Assembly: GCA_015179125.1 (NCBI GenBank)
Contig: WHVA01000575.1
Coordinates: 1-64,000 of the forward strand
DNA length: 64,000 bases
DNA from: Gautieria morchelliformis
Taxonomy: Eukaryota > Basidiomycota > Agaricomycetes > Gomphales > Gomphaceae
Reading direction: 5' to 3'
Shown here: in pieces, positions 23,501 to 36,589 of the stretch
How positions within the stretch are numbered: position 1 is the stretch's first letter
Layout of the letters: each line of letters starts with the position of its first letter
Notes under the pieces: model-generated
What the model saw: the letters and a program-made list of their open reading frames with translations, nothing else
Databases searched by the model: none
What the model was told of the DNA's origin: nothing
Made by a program: the position numbers and the translations under genes

Positions 23501-25809
23501 TCCCTTCTACGTCCCGGGCTTACATACCTCTTAAGTCAGATCCTTCTCCCGACGTTTTAGTAAACATAACGGACGTGAAATCGACGACTACTCCGATGGG
23601 GCATGAGGTTGTTCGAGCAGCAGCAAGTAACAAAGGCTTGAAACCGACCGAGCCCTCCGGGAAGAAGGGCAAAGGAACAAATGTCGGAGAGCGTTCTCAT
23701 GTCTCCAACAAAGCCAAAGTGCATGTTTTGTTTTGTTCTTACCGTTCTGGGCTCACCGTCCATATTGTTTAGAGGCCAAGAAAAAGAGCTACAATCATTG
23801 ATTCGGAAGATGGGGTGGAAGACCTGCCCTTGAAAACCACTACAGTGCTTTTAGACGAGCCTAAGAATGGCACGGTATGGCGCGAAGGTTCAACGGAAAC
23901 CAATGTCTGTTGACTAGTAGTATCTCACAGACTAAAGTTGTAGCACCCTCCAAGGTCCCTCTGGCGGTTTCTCTAAAGAATAAAGGGACGACGACGAAGC
24001 TGACAAAGGCGCCATGGAAGAGCATGGTCCAGTTGTGCCCAGCTGAAGATACTTCCTTGATGCTCAAAGACAAAGCGACCATCGAAGCTAACAAGGAAAC
24101 AATCGGGATCGAAGAAGTCGTCCAGGTGACCTTTAACTTACAGCTATATTATGAATCTCATCTGACGTGCATGAAACAGGCTCTGAAATCACAGCCTGAA
24201 GAAGAAACAAAGCCGCTTTTGGAACTCGAATCTCTGCCTCGTGCATGCCCCACCATTTCGCCTCCAGCACCTTCTGAAATAGATATAGATCTGGCTGAAG
24301 CCCCGTGCGACGACTTTGATATGAATGCTGTCTTTGACTTTGACCACGTTCCTGTCGAGTCTGCACCCGAGGAATTGCTCCCTCATAAGCCGGTTGTAGG
24401 CGTTCAGAAAGTGAATTCAGAGCATAACGTTTCTGGGGCAGGAATGATGTCAGGATCAGCCAGTCCACACGCTGAGCTGGAGTTCATTCGACGACACAAG
24501 CACTCGACCCTCCCAGGGGCTGTTGGCCCAAGAGTTTCTGAGCCACCACGGGTACGATATATCAGACTCATTATGATTGTGATGATTGTTCCCAGTATCA
24601 AATAACCACCTCTTTGTCTTAGGGTCACAATCCTCTCATGTATTCTCCCTTGGCTTGCTCTCCCAAAGAGTATGCCACTCGACACGTTGAAACGATAGAT
24701 CTGACACATGTGGACGACGAAGAAAACAAAGGTGTTCTTGAGAATATCCTTCCAACCCATGTTTGTTCTCTGCATTTATTAGACCATCCACCCGCGCCCT
24801 CTCACTGCACACACTACGTAGACATCTATAGAAAGACAGCAAGATGTGTATAGCACGCCGGCACGTCCAACCGTCAAGTTTGCCCGTGACACCAAGCCTT
24901 CTCCGAAATATACTTCCCGCACAGCTCTCAAACCAAGACTACCCAACGACAAAGCCAAAGCTCACTCCATGATACCGCGCCTCAGGGTGAATAGAGGAAG
25001 AGAGGAAGAAGATACTACTGGTCCTTATATCACTCTGATAACCAATTTTGATGGTGCAATCTGACTGACTGACTGTAAATCGTAGCATCTCGTATAGATG
25101 TCACCAAATCCCGACAAGCCTCAAGACTCCCGCGCAAAGTCCAGCTGCCAGAAATACCTCGGAGACATCCTCAGCCCACTCGCCTCCTATCCTTTGACTA
25201 TGATTCAGAGGAGAATGACTCGGAGCGCGAGATGGATGCTGATCAAAAGATCGTTGCCGTCAGTTCCTGTCTTTCTCTGTGAACGAAGTATGGGACCCTG
25301 ATACTATATCATGCAGGTCCTGGACAAGATCCAGGAGGTTCGATATCGGTGCATTTACTCATTAACGAGCTTGTAATCTTCCTGCTGGTACTAGGTAATC
25401 CTTGGAAACATGAGCAACAAGTTCAATGGCGCTACAAAGCATATTCGAGAGGCCACGACAGATTTATGCCTATTTGCAGCAGAGGATATCAAGGGAATGC
25501 GAGGCGAAAGGTGTGATTATTTTCTATGCAGCAATGTCTGAGAGCTCAACCCCATTGAACTCCCGTCAGCGGCGAGCACGGCAAGGGCCTGGTACATCTC
25601 GAAGAAAAGTACGCAAGATTTGGACGTCAGATTAGAAATGGCTTCGATGAACAGAACAAGATCAACGAAGACATCGATAAAAGGCTCCGCCAGGCAATCC
25701 TAGATCACGACAAGCATGGACTTTCCAGAAAAATGCCAAAGACGCTTGCTTCACGTCCAAAAATATTCCAGAGCTTGACACCCTGATCGGGGAGCTACAC
25801 CATGCATGA
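20590..25809 (+). CDS. Large multi-exon gene, possibly a meiotic chromosome-axis protein (SYCP2/Red1-like)
   Basis: The start MAALVHSPAEIIAVDISR at 20590 is followed by at least a dozen exons with standard short introns. Readable exon pieces include PSEGFILSYQELFTKQIVVL, AWEGLLRSILNGVQ, KNTCDQLAAFLKDAKGDQW and SFVYLCPESLDRIYLDC, then a piece with GHHVSFDISLEDSEDF near 22,370. A long disordered, Ser/Pro/Lys-rich middle follows (22,822-24,600), then a charged helical C-terminus (HIREATTDLCLFAAEDIKGM; RQIRNGFDEQNKINEDIDKR). An N-terminal helical region, a PH-like strand segment, a long unstructured middle and a terminal coiled coil is the layout of SYCP2/Red1 axis proteins. The resemblance is architectural, not a sequence match. 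The final exon ends at 25786 or 25809 depending on splicing. Confidence 0.5.
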
Positions 25810-26045
25810 GAGGCTATCATTGTCGCTTTGAGTAACCACATCCCACTTTGTACGAATATTGCACCCGTTACTACTTGTCCTCTCTAGTAAATGACTTGAA
25901 CAGAAGTCGTGGACTCTTCGGGAGTCTAACATAACCGAGCACGTTCGAGGTCGTCTGTTTATTTCACAGTCCCATTGTTCGACGAAAAACATGTCCCAAT
26001 GCCTAAACGTATACAGTGCCAAAAGACGCATGAGAATACATCCTA

Positions 26046-27368
26046 CTAGTACTCTCCAAACTGGGCATGGCCGGTCTCGCTTGCGTGTTGTCGCGCCTCC
26101 TTCTCTCCTTTCAAACCCATTCCACAGATCTACCCATGATAACCATTGACTTATGTCTGGTGATTGAAAAAAGTAACGTAACAGGCGTACCTCGCACTTT
26201 AGCAAAAATGTCGCCGTATTTGTGAATTTTTTTTGCTCGCGTAGCCTCCCCGCTAGACGCTCTGCTGCAGTCAGTATTTCGGCGTTCCCCACGGGGAATA
26301 GCGTTTCGTGAAAATCGAGAGGGGCCCCTGGCGTAGGCGCAAGGGAGGTGGCATCATAGTGGATGCCAGAATATAACAAGATCACGCGTGATGCATAGGA
26401 CGAATTCTCGCCGAAGCGGTCGATGCGTCCTGTCTCAATGTCGATGGAGGCAATTTCCGCTCGATAGTGCCTGGAGAAGATTGAAAGTTCTAAAATAGTG
26501 TAAGCAATAAGAAGGCAGGGGAGGGGGCCGCTGACCGATGGCACCTCCCCATGAATTTGGGTTGAGAATGGTAGCAATGTATTGCTCGCGTGGACGGCTG
26601 AAGCAGGCGGAGGTTAACGGAACAATACACGTGAACGGTAAGCGTACCCCAGAACAGCCTCCGTATATGTCTCGGTGTCGTTGCGAATAGCATCTGCAGC
26701 GACTATTGGAAGAAGACGAATGAAGGTTCAGGTTCTTCGCGCTCGGGAGCTGGGAGGAAGCGCACGTTGGCGGAGGCGAGGGGCTGCGCCCATGTCCTGC
26801 TCAAAAACGACTCCAATTGACGAAAACAAACAGGAGTTATCGTCTGGGACGACCTGCATTAACGAGTTCGAATTAATACAATAGTCACGCCTGGCGACTG
26901 AACGGGCATTTACACGATGTATGAGAGCGCCTCCATCTGTCTCAACATATTCGTCGCCTAAAGCCTGCTTTCCTGGCTGCATTATCGGTGGTCGAACACT
27001 TTTTGGAGCACTAGTAACAGGTGACGAGGCGGGAACCACCCGTGAGGGTGCTGGGGCATGGGTAATGCCAGAACCGGAAGCTTGTGTTACGATCAACTGG
27101 TCGCCTTTTTGAAGTCCAAGCGATGCAAGTGGAAGTTGTGGGATCAATGTAAGGGATCGAGGGGGATACCCGGACTTGACTGCGTGTAGGCGGCAATTGT
27201 GAGATGAGGCGGAGGGATGAATAATATACTAACGATCCTGAAGAGAAGGTGGTATTTCTGTCGCTGCCAATATTGCGTGTTGGAGATCTCTGACTGTTGT
27301 ATCGTCGCTCTCGAGGTCGATTTGTATCGTTGTTACCCCTTAGGGTGCCTCAGGCGAATAGATGTCAT
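26046..27368 (-). CDS. OTU1: OTU1/YOD1-type deubiquitinase
   Basis: OTU1 trims ubiquitin chains on substrates handled by Cdc48/p97. The start MTSIRLRHPKGVTTIQIDLE at 27368 begins the ubiquitin-like (UBX-type) domain, continuing after one intron as SGYPPRSLTLIPQLPLASLG. A Pro/Ser linker follows. The OTU domain opens with MQVVPDDNSCLFSSIG, carrying the catalytic Asp and Cys, and continues with EQYIATILNPNSWGGAIEL and LYSGIHYDATSLAP, where the catalytic His lies. The C-terminal C2H2 zinc finger is also present: FLLKCE, intron, ICGMGLKGEKEARQHASETG and a tail ending FGEY at 26046. All domains of the family are there in order, with about six short introns. Confidence 0.92.
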
Positions 27369-27534
27369 GGTAGGCGTCAAAATGTACACCGATCACCCAG
27401 TGACACAGTGACACCAAGTGACAAACCACAACAAACGCTTGGGTTCAGACCGACTTCAGCCAGCCATTACACCGCTTCAAAGAACTCAGACTACCACCTA
27501 GAGTGCAGGGCTGGAAATTTGACTATCACGCTTC
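27369..27534. promoter_or_regulatory. Shared divergent promoter of OTU1 and TAF7
   Basis: The two start codons are 166 bases apart on opposite strands. Three GTGACA units lie in a row near 27,399-27,425 (CAGTGACACAGTGACACC, AGTGACAAACC) and are candidate factor sites. No other element was recognised. Confidence 0.45.
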
Positions 27535-29491
27535 ATGGAGGACGAAATCATTGACATCGACGGTGACCATGATGGAATCATTGACATCGAATCTCCTATC
27601 CCAGCAGCTGATTTCTATTCCGTTGCTGGCCCATCAACGACTTCAACAGAACAGATAGCCCCACCAGGTGCCAGGCCAGTGACAGTGGCCTCTCAGCTTG
27701 CAGCTACATCTATGTCTACTCGCCGTTCTAGTCGCAGCACCACCACTCCACCTGTGATAGAGTCGTCAGACCGTACCACCCGCAGTGCCACGCACAATAC
27801 CAGGCCACGTTTCCAGCCAAAGCTAAAGCTCAAAGTTAGTGAACGCCAAGCATCTGGCACATCTTTCCTGGGTCCGTATGATCGTGAGTTAGATTCGGAT
27901 GACGAGGACCTGGCGTTTGAGGAGCAGTTCATATTGCGGATGCCTGCTGGACCGGACTGTGAGAAGCTGAGAGCAATGGTCGAGAGCAGAGAGGTACCTA
28001 AGGATGTATGGTTCAAATTCAAAGGTAAGCTGCCCTGGAAAGCTCGCGGAATGTCCATGTCGATACCAAGCCTACCACCGTGTGGCGCCTCTTTATGCAT
28101 CTACTGCCCTCTACAGGCCGAGACCCTGCTGAATGACTGGAGCCTTTTATGATCTTAATACGCCTTTTACAAATCCTCTTCCCGCTCTTTATGCCAGATA
28201 ATGATTTCGTAGCTTTGACAATGCTTGGTCTACCAATCGAACGACATGGCCGGCATGAATGCTGATTTTATATTATAGATTCCAGGCGAGGGGTATTCCA
28301 TATCGGAGACTCAACATATTCCTCGAAACTTGTTGATCTTCCTTGCATCGTGGAGTCACAAAAAACCCTCGACAACAAGAACTTGTTCAAAGTGGCCGAC
28401 ATCTGTCAGGTGCATTCGGATTTCATGTTCACTTTCGAGAGTACTTGAGCTATAATGCTCGCAGATGCTTGTTGTTGAGGATAAGCTGCGCAGCGAGGAA
28501 GAAATTTCCACCACAAAGTCCTTTAATATCGACGAGTTCATCTGGCCCCACGGGATCACCCCTCCTTTACATTGGGTACGCAAGCGCAGGTTTCGAAAGC
28601 GTGTCAATAGACGGGTTAGTGGATACATTTGTCATACATAATACATCTCTCGTCTTCTAATAGTGCGGGAGTAATTGCTGATGTATGCCATTTGCCTTCA
28701 CTGATTATCATTTAGACTATTGAGACTGTAGAACAGGAGGTGGAACGGTTACTTGGAGAAGATGCCAATGCAGCTAAAGTTCAATATGGTGCGGCAGTGT
28801 AACATTACCGAAAAACAAATTTGAATTGTATTATTATAGAATTGCTGGAGAACGTGAATCCAGACCTTTCTGATTCCGAGTTCATCGATGCGGAGGAACC
28901 AGCTTTCGAAGCAGGACCAGAGATGGACGGCGAGTTTGCCATACCTGCCCTCCCAGTTGAAGATGATGATGATGACGAGGACGAGGAGGAAGAGGGTGAT
29001 ATTGACGAGGAACTCGCTGCAGAGCTTGCGCGGGAAATGGGCGAAGAAGCTGAGGAAGAGGCAAGTGATAGTGACGACAGCGATGAATCGTCGGAAGGAG
29101 CAGAGGATGATGACGACGAGGACGAGGAGGTGGTGCAGGCGAAGAAACTGTTGCTTGAGGAAATTCACGACTTGGAGGCAGCGGTTGCACGGAAGGAGAC
29201 TGAGATAAGGACCTCAGTTAATCCGCTTATTAAAGTGAGTGTTCGGTTAGTTTCAGTGCCACCCTAATATGACTTGTCCTATAGAAACGTTTTGAGGACC
29301 AGCTCAAGAAGATGCGGACAGATCTGGAACAGAAACAGACGCAACGGGAGCAGGTCGTGGAGGCGCAGCGCTTGCGAAAACTACGTCAGGACGGCGTAGT
29401 CCCTATCGAAATGGGGGATATGGATGCAGATCAAGAAGTCGATGATGGGGACGATACAGGCATGGAGGAAGTCGTGGAAACCCCAGGGTAG
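27535..29491 (+). CDS. TAF7: Transcription initiation factor TFIID subunit 7
   Basis: TAF7 is a TFIID subunit that binds TAF1 in RNA polymerase II initiation. The start MEDEIIDIDGDHDGIIDIES is at 27535. The TAFII55 domain runs from FEEQFILRMPAGPDCEKLR through VFHIGDSTYSSKLVDLPCIV, ESQKTLDNKNLFKVADICQ, EFIWPHGITPPLHWVRKRRF and ETVEQEVERLL, across several short introns. A very acidic segment follows (EDDDDDEDEEEEGDIDEE), then a C-terminal coiled coil (KKLLLEEIHDLEAAVARKE; KKMRTDLEQKQTQREQVVE). It ends EEVVETPG at 29491. The layout and order match fungal TAF7 throughout. Confidence 0.92.
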
Positions 29492-29915
29492 GCTGTGACA
29501 GGCTCATCGCGTCGCTCCTTTCTTGTTATGGGAGCATGGTGTATTGACTGGATTATTGTAATGTTGTAATTTGTGCAATGTATCCAACTTGGGGGAGGTG
29601 GATGCTTGGACCATAAACCCACGTGCAAGTGACACAGACGGGAGCAAAGTTAATGGTTAGTCAGCTCCACGTTCCTATGTACGTCTTTTCGCCTTGCTCT
29701 GCCCGTGCTTTCCGTTCGCGATACGCGGCGCACCAGGTCAGCATCAAGTGCCACAGCATTATTTGAGGACATAGCACATCTTTTCAGTCCTGACCCGATC
29801 GCATGAGGTGTGTCCTCCACATACATGATACAGTGCTTGTCATGGATGCCTGATTGCACAACGCCTGGACCTACCTAGCATCGAGTCACCGGCAGAGAAG
29901 ATATGGCAGTATGCT

Positions 29916-32900
29916 ATGCATGCTGATTCTATCAACAGAGACGCGGACGACGCGTCGTTGAACGTGGGAGACGGTCGGTCTGGCGGCGACGCAACTATCG
30001 ATTTTTCTGGCCAGCTTGGTTCAATACCATCAAAGCTCAGTTTCCATGGCCTAGCCCAGAGTCAGACCCAGAGTCAAGGCGCAAGGCCACTCCAAGCGCC
30101 TTCGGTGGATGATCTCGAGTCCCAAAAAGAGAACAGACAACTGCCTGTCCCAATGGGACCTCCATGGCCTGTCATATCTGGCACTGCAATGACGGCAACA
30201 TCGCGCACTGAGCATGTATCGACGTCAACAACAGGTATGAGCCATTGCAAACCCACCTCGCCAAGTCATGTGACCTTTCACGTGACAGGCGCGTCCCCAC
30301 GTGTAGCTACTCCTTTTGCGGGTCCCGTCACTGCCCCATCTAATTTAGTTCCTTTGATGGCGAAGCAAGGGGATGCCATTCGCGCTTCTCCCATGAGTCA
30401 GAAGGCTAAGGCCGTCTCTTTCTCCTCTCCAAATACACCGCCCTCGCCACCCACTTTACCTCGTACCCTCACAATGCCGCCTCGACTGAACCGCTATGCT
30501 CCTAGAAATATCGACCGGTCTTCTCAGGATTCGTTCGCGGGTCCTCTCCCGCCTCAGGATCTCAATAGTTACGTAAGGAACACGGCCATCTTTAACAACA
30601 TCTACATTAGCAGGGGCAGGGACGGCAGACCCGGAGAAGTCTTCGAGCACCCTTCTCATGTCTCCGATACGACCACATCTCTCTCAGAACCACCACCTGT
30701 GGACGAGATAAACACACCTTCTCAGTCGGAACACAGGGATGATGGACCTTCGGTTTCACAAGTCATGAGGGCGGCATTCCCTAGTTTGAGTCCTATGTCG
30801 GCGCCAGATCCCGTAATACTGGCGAGGGATAGCCAGTCCCAAGACAGCCAAGGTGGCAGCGGTGGCAATGACAGTAATATTGGTAGTAATCACAATAGTG
30901 GAGGCGCCATCTCATCCAATTCTCACGCATCCAATTCGCAATCCTCTCATTTCTTCCCGCACGCCTCTTCTTCGTCATCTATATCCTACGTACCTCAGGA
31001 CGATGTCTCAGATTCCACGCAAACCAATACGCAGGCTACGCAACCTAGTACCCAGCCCCCCCAGACAGACCCCCAACATATCACGACGGTTCCGTCCATA
31101 AGTAGTTACCCAGGTCTCTCCCTTCTGCCTGTTCCACCACATCGCCGGAGAGAGGTCGCTTCGTTGCAAGCAGCCAGACTTCAAGCCAAGGCAGAGGTGA
31201 TACCTGAGACGCCAGCGTCTACAGCTGGGCTTAGTGTGCAAGCCTCCGCCGCTCCATCACTAAGCACTCCCGCGGTCGTCGATAGTCCACAAATACAACC
31301 CCAGCGCTCAACGGTGGCTCATCTTATGGGCAAGGAGAGGATATTTGAAAACCGTGAGGTTCACACAAAGTCAGTGTCTACGTAATCACAGGCCTTGGTG
31401 TCTGACGTGTTACTAGGCCTTCATCGAAAGGTAAAGGAAGAGCAGAGCAGGTGGATGCGCCTGCTCCTAGCGTCACTGCTTGGGCTACGCGGTAAAGTAT
31501 TCTCTTTCAGCCCGATAATACTAGGTTTAATACGTAGTCAGGCTTACAAAGGTCAAGTCCGCCCGTGACCTTTCTGTCCTACCAGAGTCTCTAGAGGGGC
31601 AGAACCGTCAAACAATGTTAGGGGCCGCCTCGATCCGAAGACGTCAACCACGTCAAAGCGAAGTTGTTCCAGATTCTCAAGAGGGAGAAGAGCTAGATTC
31701 GGTTTATGACCGTGCATCGTCCCCGGACGTGCCCCTCATGCAAGCTATGGCTAGTAACAGCACGCGAGAAGCTCTCCATCCGCCTACCCCGACACCAGCC
31801 GCAGTGAGGTCGCCATTGCGGAGGGGTGAACTCCCAGAAGGGGTCACTCACACACGCGGCCGGGGGCGCCCGAGCTCTGCTAAGGGATACCGCAATCAGG
31901 TTGTGACTTATGCGGAGAAGCAGCATCCTAGGGTTGATGAGGCTGTCTCCCCCATACTAAGCGAGGAATCCATGGCTGTAGATGAAGAGTCGGATCAGCC
32001 TGAGTCCCCGCCGCAACCCATCGAGACACCCAAACCCGTAGTAGCAGTGGCAGGTTCAGCTAAGGTGAAAAGAGAGCCGTTGTCTAAGCGACGGAAGAGG
32101 GAAGCAAAGGGGGTCGGGCCCAAAGGACGACGGCGAACACGCGCGTTGCAGGGCCATCCACACGTTCCCGTAAACGCAAGAGTGATACACCTTGCGAATT
32201 GCCGAAAGACAGTGAAGTGCCCTCGACGACTTTGCGACCAGCTAAGAAACGCCACCGTAGCATCATGGCCACCCCGCCTGTACCCAACTCCCTGGGGAAG
32301 TTGATTATCCGTGTCCTTGCACGGCGCACTGACAAGCGCAATGACTATTGTCCCGGAACCGTGTCCGTGGAGACCACGCCCTTAGACCCAATACCAACAT
32401 CGACGGTCTTTACCGTTCGCTTCGACGACGGGCGCGAGGAGGATGTGGATGTGGAGCATATGCGCCAGTTTCAGCTGGAGCCGGAGGATGTTGTACGCGT
32501 TACGCAGCGACGCAAGGGCAAGGCGAGAGTTTGTTCCGCGCAGGTGCTCGACGTGGAACAATGGAACAGCGCCGAAATGGCAGAAGTGCATGAGCTTGAC
32601 CAGGGCCCAGACGCTGACGATTACGAGATCGAAGGCAGGTTCCTGAGCGTGCTAGAGGATCATATTCACGAACAATGGAATGAACGGCGTGTGAGCACCC
32701 GAACGCTCCTCAGAGATCAGGAATTGAACCAACCGGAACGCAACAAATGTCTCGCGGGGTTGGGGTTCATAATCACGTTGCCCGACATCCCTAAGAGCAA
32801 GAGAAGCCTTGCAAAGTTCATTGAAGCTTCTGGTGGCCTCGTTTACGATGACTGGTCGGCGATTGTTTCCTTGAATGGTTCTGTCGAAGTTGCAGGGAAG

Positions 32901-33700
32901 CGCATCGCCGCTAAGGCCTCGGATATGCGCATAGGCAAAGAATTGCGCAAGATGCCAACCTCGACACTGTTGTGTTTGACGGACGAACCGAGAACCACGC
33001 CCAAGTATCTCATTGCATTGGCACTTGGTGTGCCTTGTATCTCAAAGGACTGGGTCGTGGACAGGGTCGTGCTGGTAATTATATCTTCTGTGCTCACTAC
33101 ACTAGTTCTGATTCGAATCACAGGATGTTGAGCACCATGTTGATTGGCTAGCTTATGTTTTGCCTGCCGGTTACAATCCTGTGACACGGATGCTCGCCTC
33201 GCAAGCATTCGATCGAGCATGGTGGCTTAAAGGAGATAATTTGCCAAATTTAATCTCTCAGCCGCCAGTTCTTAAACCATTTGCTGGCAAGGCCTTCTTG
33301 TGCATTGGAGCTCCCGATTTCTTATTCTCGAAGGTTAGTATTATTTGATGATCTTTGACCGATGACGTGTCTTGCTTAAATACCCACCATTGGAATATAG
33401 AAGGGGTTCGGTACCTTTCCGAAGGTCCTTCTGGCAATGGGTGCTTTATATGTCCAAGCCGTCACGGAGATTGACAGGGTCAACGTCCGGGGACAACATG
33501 GTTTCGATTATACAGTCGTTGATGACGGTGAGGCCCTGATTAAATACAAGGACGCAGCCGCGGTGAACGTGTCATGGATCAAAAAGTGTCTAGTGACGGG
33601 TGTCGAGGGTCCAGTTCCGTGGTCAGATCGTGAAATGTCATGATCGCGGTGTTCTATTTGTAGCTCCGAGTAACCTCTTATTGCAATATTTCGCGTTACA
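29916..33700 (+). CDS. DNA-damage checkpoint mediator, 53BP1/Crb2/Rad9 type
   Basis: These proteins bind methylated histones and damage sites and activate checkpoint kinases. The start is at 29916. The first ~490 codons are disordered and full of SQ/TQ sites (for example QSQTQSQGARP), the targets of ATM/ATR kinases. After short introns a basic, nuclear-signal-like block (KRKSDTPCELPK) precedes the Tudor region (LGKLIIRVLARRTDKRNDYC, TVFTVRFDDGREEDVDVEHM). Tandem BRCT repeats follow: LAGLGFIITLPDIPKSKRSL, ALALGVPCISKDWVVDRV, DVEHHVDWLAYVLPAGYNPV, FAGKAFLCIGAPDFLFSK and VNVSWIKKCLVTG. The architecture is diagnostic. The intron before 32,165 and the last exon near 33,650-33,700 are uncertain. 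It converges with the aldolase gene, with overlapping or nearly overlapping ends. Confidence 0.85.
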
Positions 33701-33711
33701 TAGGTCAAACC

Positions 33712-34947
33712 TCAGTCATTGGCGCTGTGCGCGTGATTCAAGACTTTCTCCGTTGCCACGAGTGGCGTCATCAGTGTCTTGACCTTCTCCTGAGCTGCCA
33801 ATGGTGCTGGGGGTAAAGGTCGGCGTGGGACGCCCCCATAGCCACGGAACAACTGCGTAGCGTACTTGCCATAAGGCGTCAGGAGAGTGTATATCATGAA
33901 GCGTGACAGACTACCTTTGTAGCCGGAATACCGCCTCCCAGTATAGCCCACTCGGCGGAGCTGACCTCGCCTTGAAGCTTGGTCGCTTCAGCGAGTTTGC
34001 CTTGCTTGTAAAGCTCGTACAGGTGAATAATCACGTGGGGGAAGAAGTTGGCGATCCCGGTGATGACACCGTGGGCGCCAACTGCAAGGGCACCACTGCG
34101 AAAGATAAGTTAAAACTGACATGCCACAGAGGCTGGCAAAAACTTACATGAGATAGTCTGATGCACCGCCAAGGACAACAAATTCTGAGGTTTGATGGGC
34201 ATTACGCGCCATCTTACCGACGTTGTGATCTGTCTGCAATTTATGGTGTATGAGCCTCGGGCTTGATATCTCGGGAGATTACAGCAATAGGTACCGACCT
34301 GCTTTATTCCGGCGATATTTGGGTGTTTGGCGAGACGGGCGATACCATCTGAAGTGACTTCTAGACCAGATGAAGCACCGGGCCAGGAGTATATTATAAT
34401 CGGAATCGGGATCACATCTGCGACCTAGGAATATTAAGACCAGGGCTACAGGTACTCATTGCTCAACGCGTGTCTCACCTCGAGATAGAATGATTCGAGG
34501 GCTTCAGCGGTCATACTGGGCGCGAAAAAGCTGGGAGGGAGGATACAGGCATAGTCTGCACCAGCCTCTGCAGCATCTTTGCCAAGCATGATGGCCTCCT
34601 GTGTGCTCTGTGCACCTGCCCCGGCCATGATGGTGAAATTATGGAAGCCGTGCTGCTCTGCAACCTCACGAGTAGCGCGAGTAAGCTGGAAGTACTGAGT
34701 CAGTAGGTTGGAGACTGTGAGTGCAAATAAAACACGCCTGGAATCGTTCTTCTCTAGTCAGGGAGACTTGCTCCCCCGTTGAACCCTGGATAAGCACACC
34801 TTGCACGCCAGACTTTGCAAGATACAATATATGCTTCTTGTTGGCTTCTATGTCGACTTCTTGCCCGGGGGTATCTTTGAAAATGGTGATTGTAGGGACA
34901 TGAATGCCTGCAAGCGGTCTGAGGGTAGGGGTAGCATCTGAAGGCAT
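33712..34947 (-). CDS. Dihydrodipicolinate synthase/N-acetylneuraminate lyase family aldolase
   Basis: These TIM-barrel enzymes form a Schiff base with pyruvate or a related keto acid. In fungi the family includes 4-hydroxy-2-oxoglutarate and L-2-keto-3-deoxy-sugar-acid aldolases rather than lysine-pathway enzymes, since fungi make lysine by the aminoadipate route. The start at 34947 reads MPSDATPTLRPLAGIHVPTI. Motifs: GVQGVLIQGSTGEQVSLTRE (the GxxGE site), NFTIMAGAGAQSTQEAIMLG, ADYACILPPSFFAPSM, PIPIIIYSWPGASSGLEV (the Tyr), HPNIAGIKQ (Schiff-base Lys), EFVVLGGASDYLM and HGVITGIANFFPHVIIHLY. Five or so short introns. The C-terminus reads YATQLFRGYGGVPRRPLPPA and ends at 33712. The substrate cannot be read from the sequence. 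Confidence 0.9.
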
Positions 34948-36589
34948 GGTGAGCTGGCAGTTAGAAACAAGAGGTGGCCAAGCACCTCGAGGGGTTACAT
35001 GTAAGTCGTAGCTCGGGAAATCAGTGCCCCACGTGATCGGGTGACCGCGCTAGGTGGGCCGCTGTGGGCCGCCGCCATCCGGTCGATGGTCGCAGGTAAA
35101 TTCACTTGTACTGTCAGATGACGTAGGCGTAGGCACTGAGCGCAGCCGTCTTTGATTCGTACTCCTGTAAAGTCCTTGCAAGTAACCAACTAAGGACCTA
35201 CTGTATCAGACGACCGTCACGTGGTGCCAGAAATTTAAAGCCAGCACATCATGGTGCACAACTCGGCCAGCAGCCACTCGCTTTAAGCACACCAACCATA
35301 ACTCTAAACTCTATTGAGGGTGAGCTTGTTGTTGGTACTCATAGCTGCTTTGTTTAGTAACCAGACCTGCAAGACACCGGATGACTTTGATGGCAAATCT
35401 CACAGCGACCGTTCTGCAGGGGCGTTTCCACTCGAGCTTGATGTTCATATGCCATTTCGGCTATAGGACGTACGAGCGTGTCTGAAGCAGTGTATAATAT
35501 TTTCTATAGTAACCTGCAACCCGGATAAGTAGTCGTGTTTTATGCTCTGCTCCTTGCTCCCGACTCGGAAACCAGTCATCTTGATAGCTGAGTGCATACA
35601 TCATACTATTTTCTGTTTTCTCTGGAAACCCTTGCTTGACTGGCCAGGTGGTTAGGATTTTCCCGTGCGAATATTTATTGGCCACGTTCTGGATGGTCTA
35701 GCATGGCCGACAATCGTTCTCAACGGTGTGGCGGCGGACTTTTCCTCCATAACTAAATTCACGGATCAGTCGCGACCCCGCAGTTCCTAAGCCCCCGTGA
35801 TTTACATTTCCTTAGAATTATCCGCCTGGGCGACAAATGCTGGCGATGTATTCACACGACGGATCCCCGCTGCAACGCATGGCCATAAACTGCATCACGA
35901 TCAAACACGAACCCAAACCTTCTTTCCTCTCTTCTAGAAAGCTGCGCTTTTCAACTTTACTTCACGAGCATACCGTCTATGACTGAGGATAGGCAAAGTT
36001 ACTAATGCCGCTGCGGATAAAGGGAATGTTCAGGTCTGATAAGACGCATAAACTTTTGGTTCCTAGTGTCAACATGCTCTTTAGCTCCATGCGCGAGTGA
36101 CCCGGAGAATTGGAATGTCGGGACCGCAGCAGTGATCGAAGTAACGCATAACGTGGGTCTTCATGTTTCGCACGCATATTCGACGCCCGTGTTCCCTATA
36201 CAGAACGTACTGTATGTGATACAAGTCGTCGACGTCGTTGCCCACTACTGGTATGTAGGTGTATAAAGGTGTGTAACTTCCCGTGGTTCAGAGTTACGAT
36301 TCACCCGTCTGATGGATACTTATAATATGTCGACTATTAATGGAGGTTCATTTGCGTCAAGAAACGCTTACACGGCCACGGCGTTACACCACGCCTTGGC
36401 GTACGTCAGTCGTGGCTAGTGACATTCGGCTAATGTCACACAACGGTTGTAGCGCTCTGTAAATAACCCTGGGATGGAGCTCCACACAACTTGTTCCGTA
36501 GTATCCACACGGTTTAGCCTCAACCATTCCTGTCTTTTCTTAGATTCCCAGCGCCGGACTACCATCGCCGCCAGACGACGTGGTCCGAC
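34948..36589. other. Intergenic; no supported gene
   Basis: Only short frames without recognisable families. A short inverted motif (GTGACATTCGGCTAATGTCAC) lies near 36,420. The right end is the probable promoter of the SGNH gene. Confidence 0.4.

Noticed and set aside
28749-29190. Minus-strand frames opposite the acidic part of TAF7
   Set aside because: Antisense of GAT/GAG runs; TAF7 on the plus strand explains the sequence fully.
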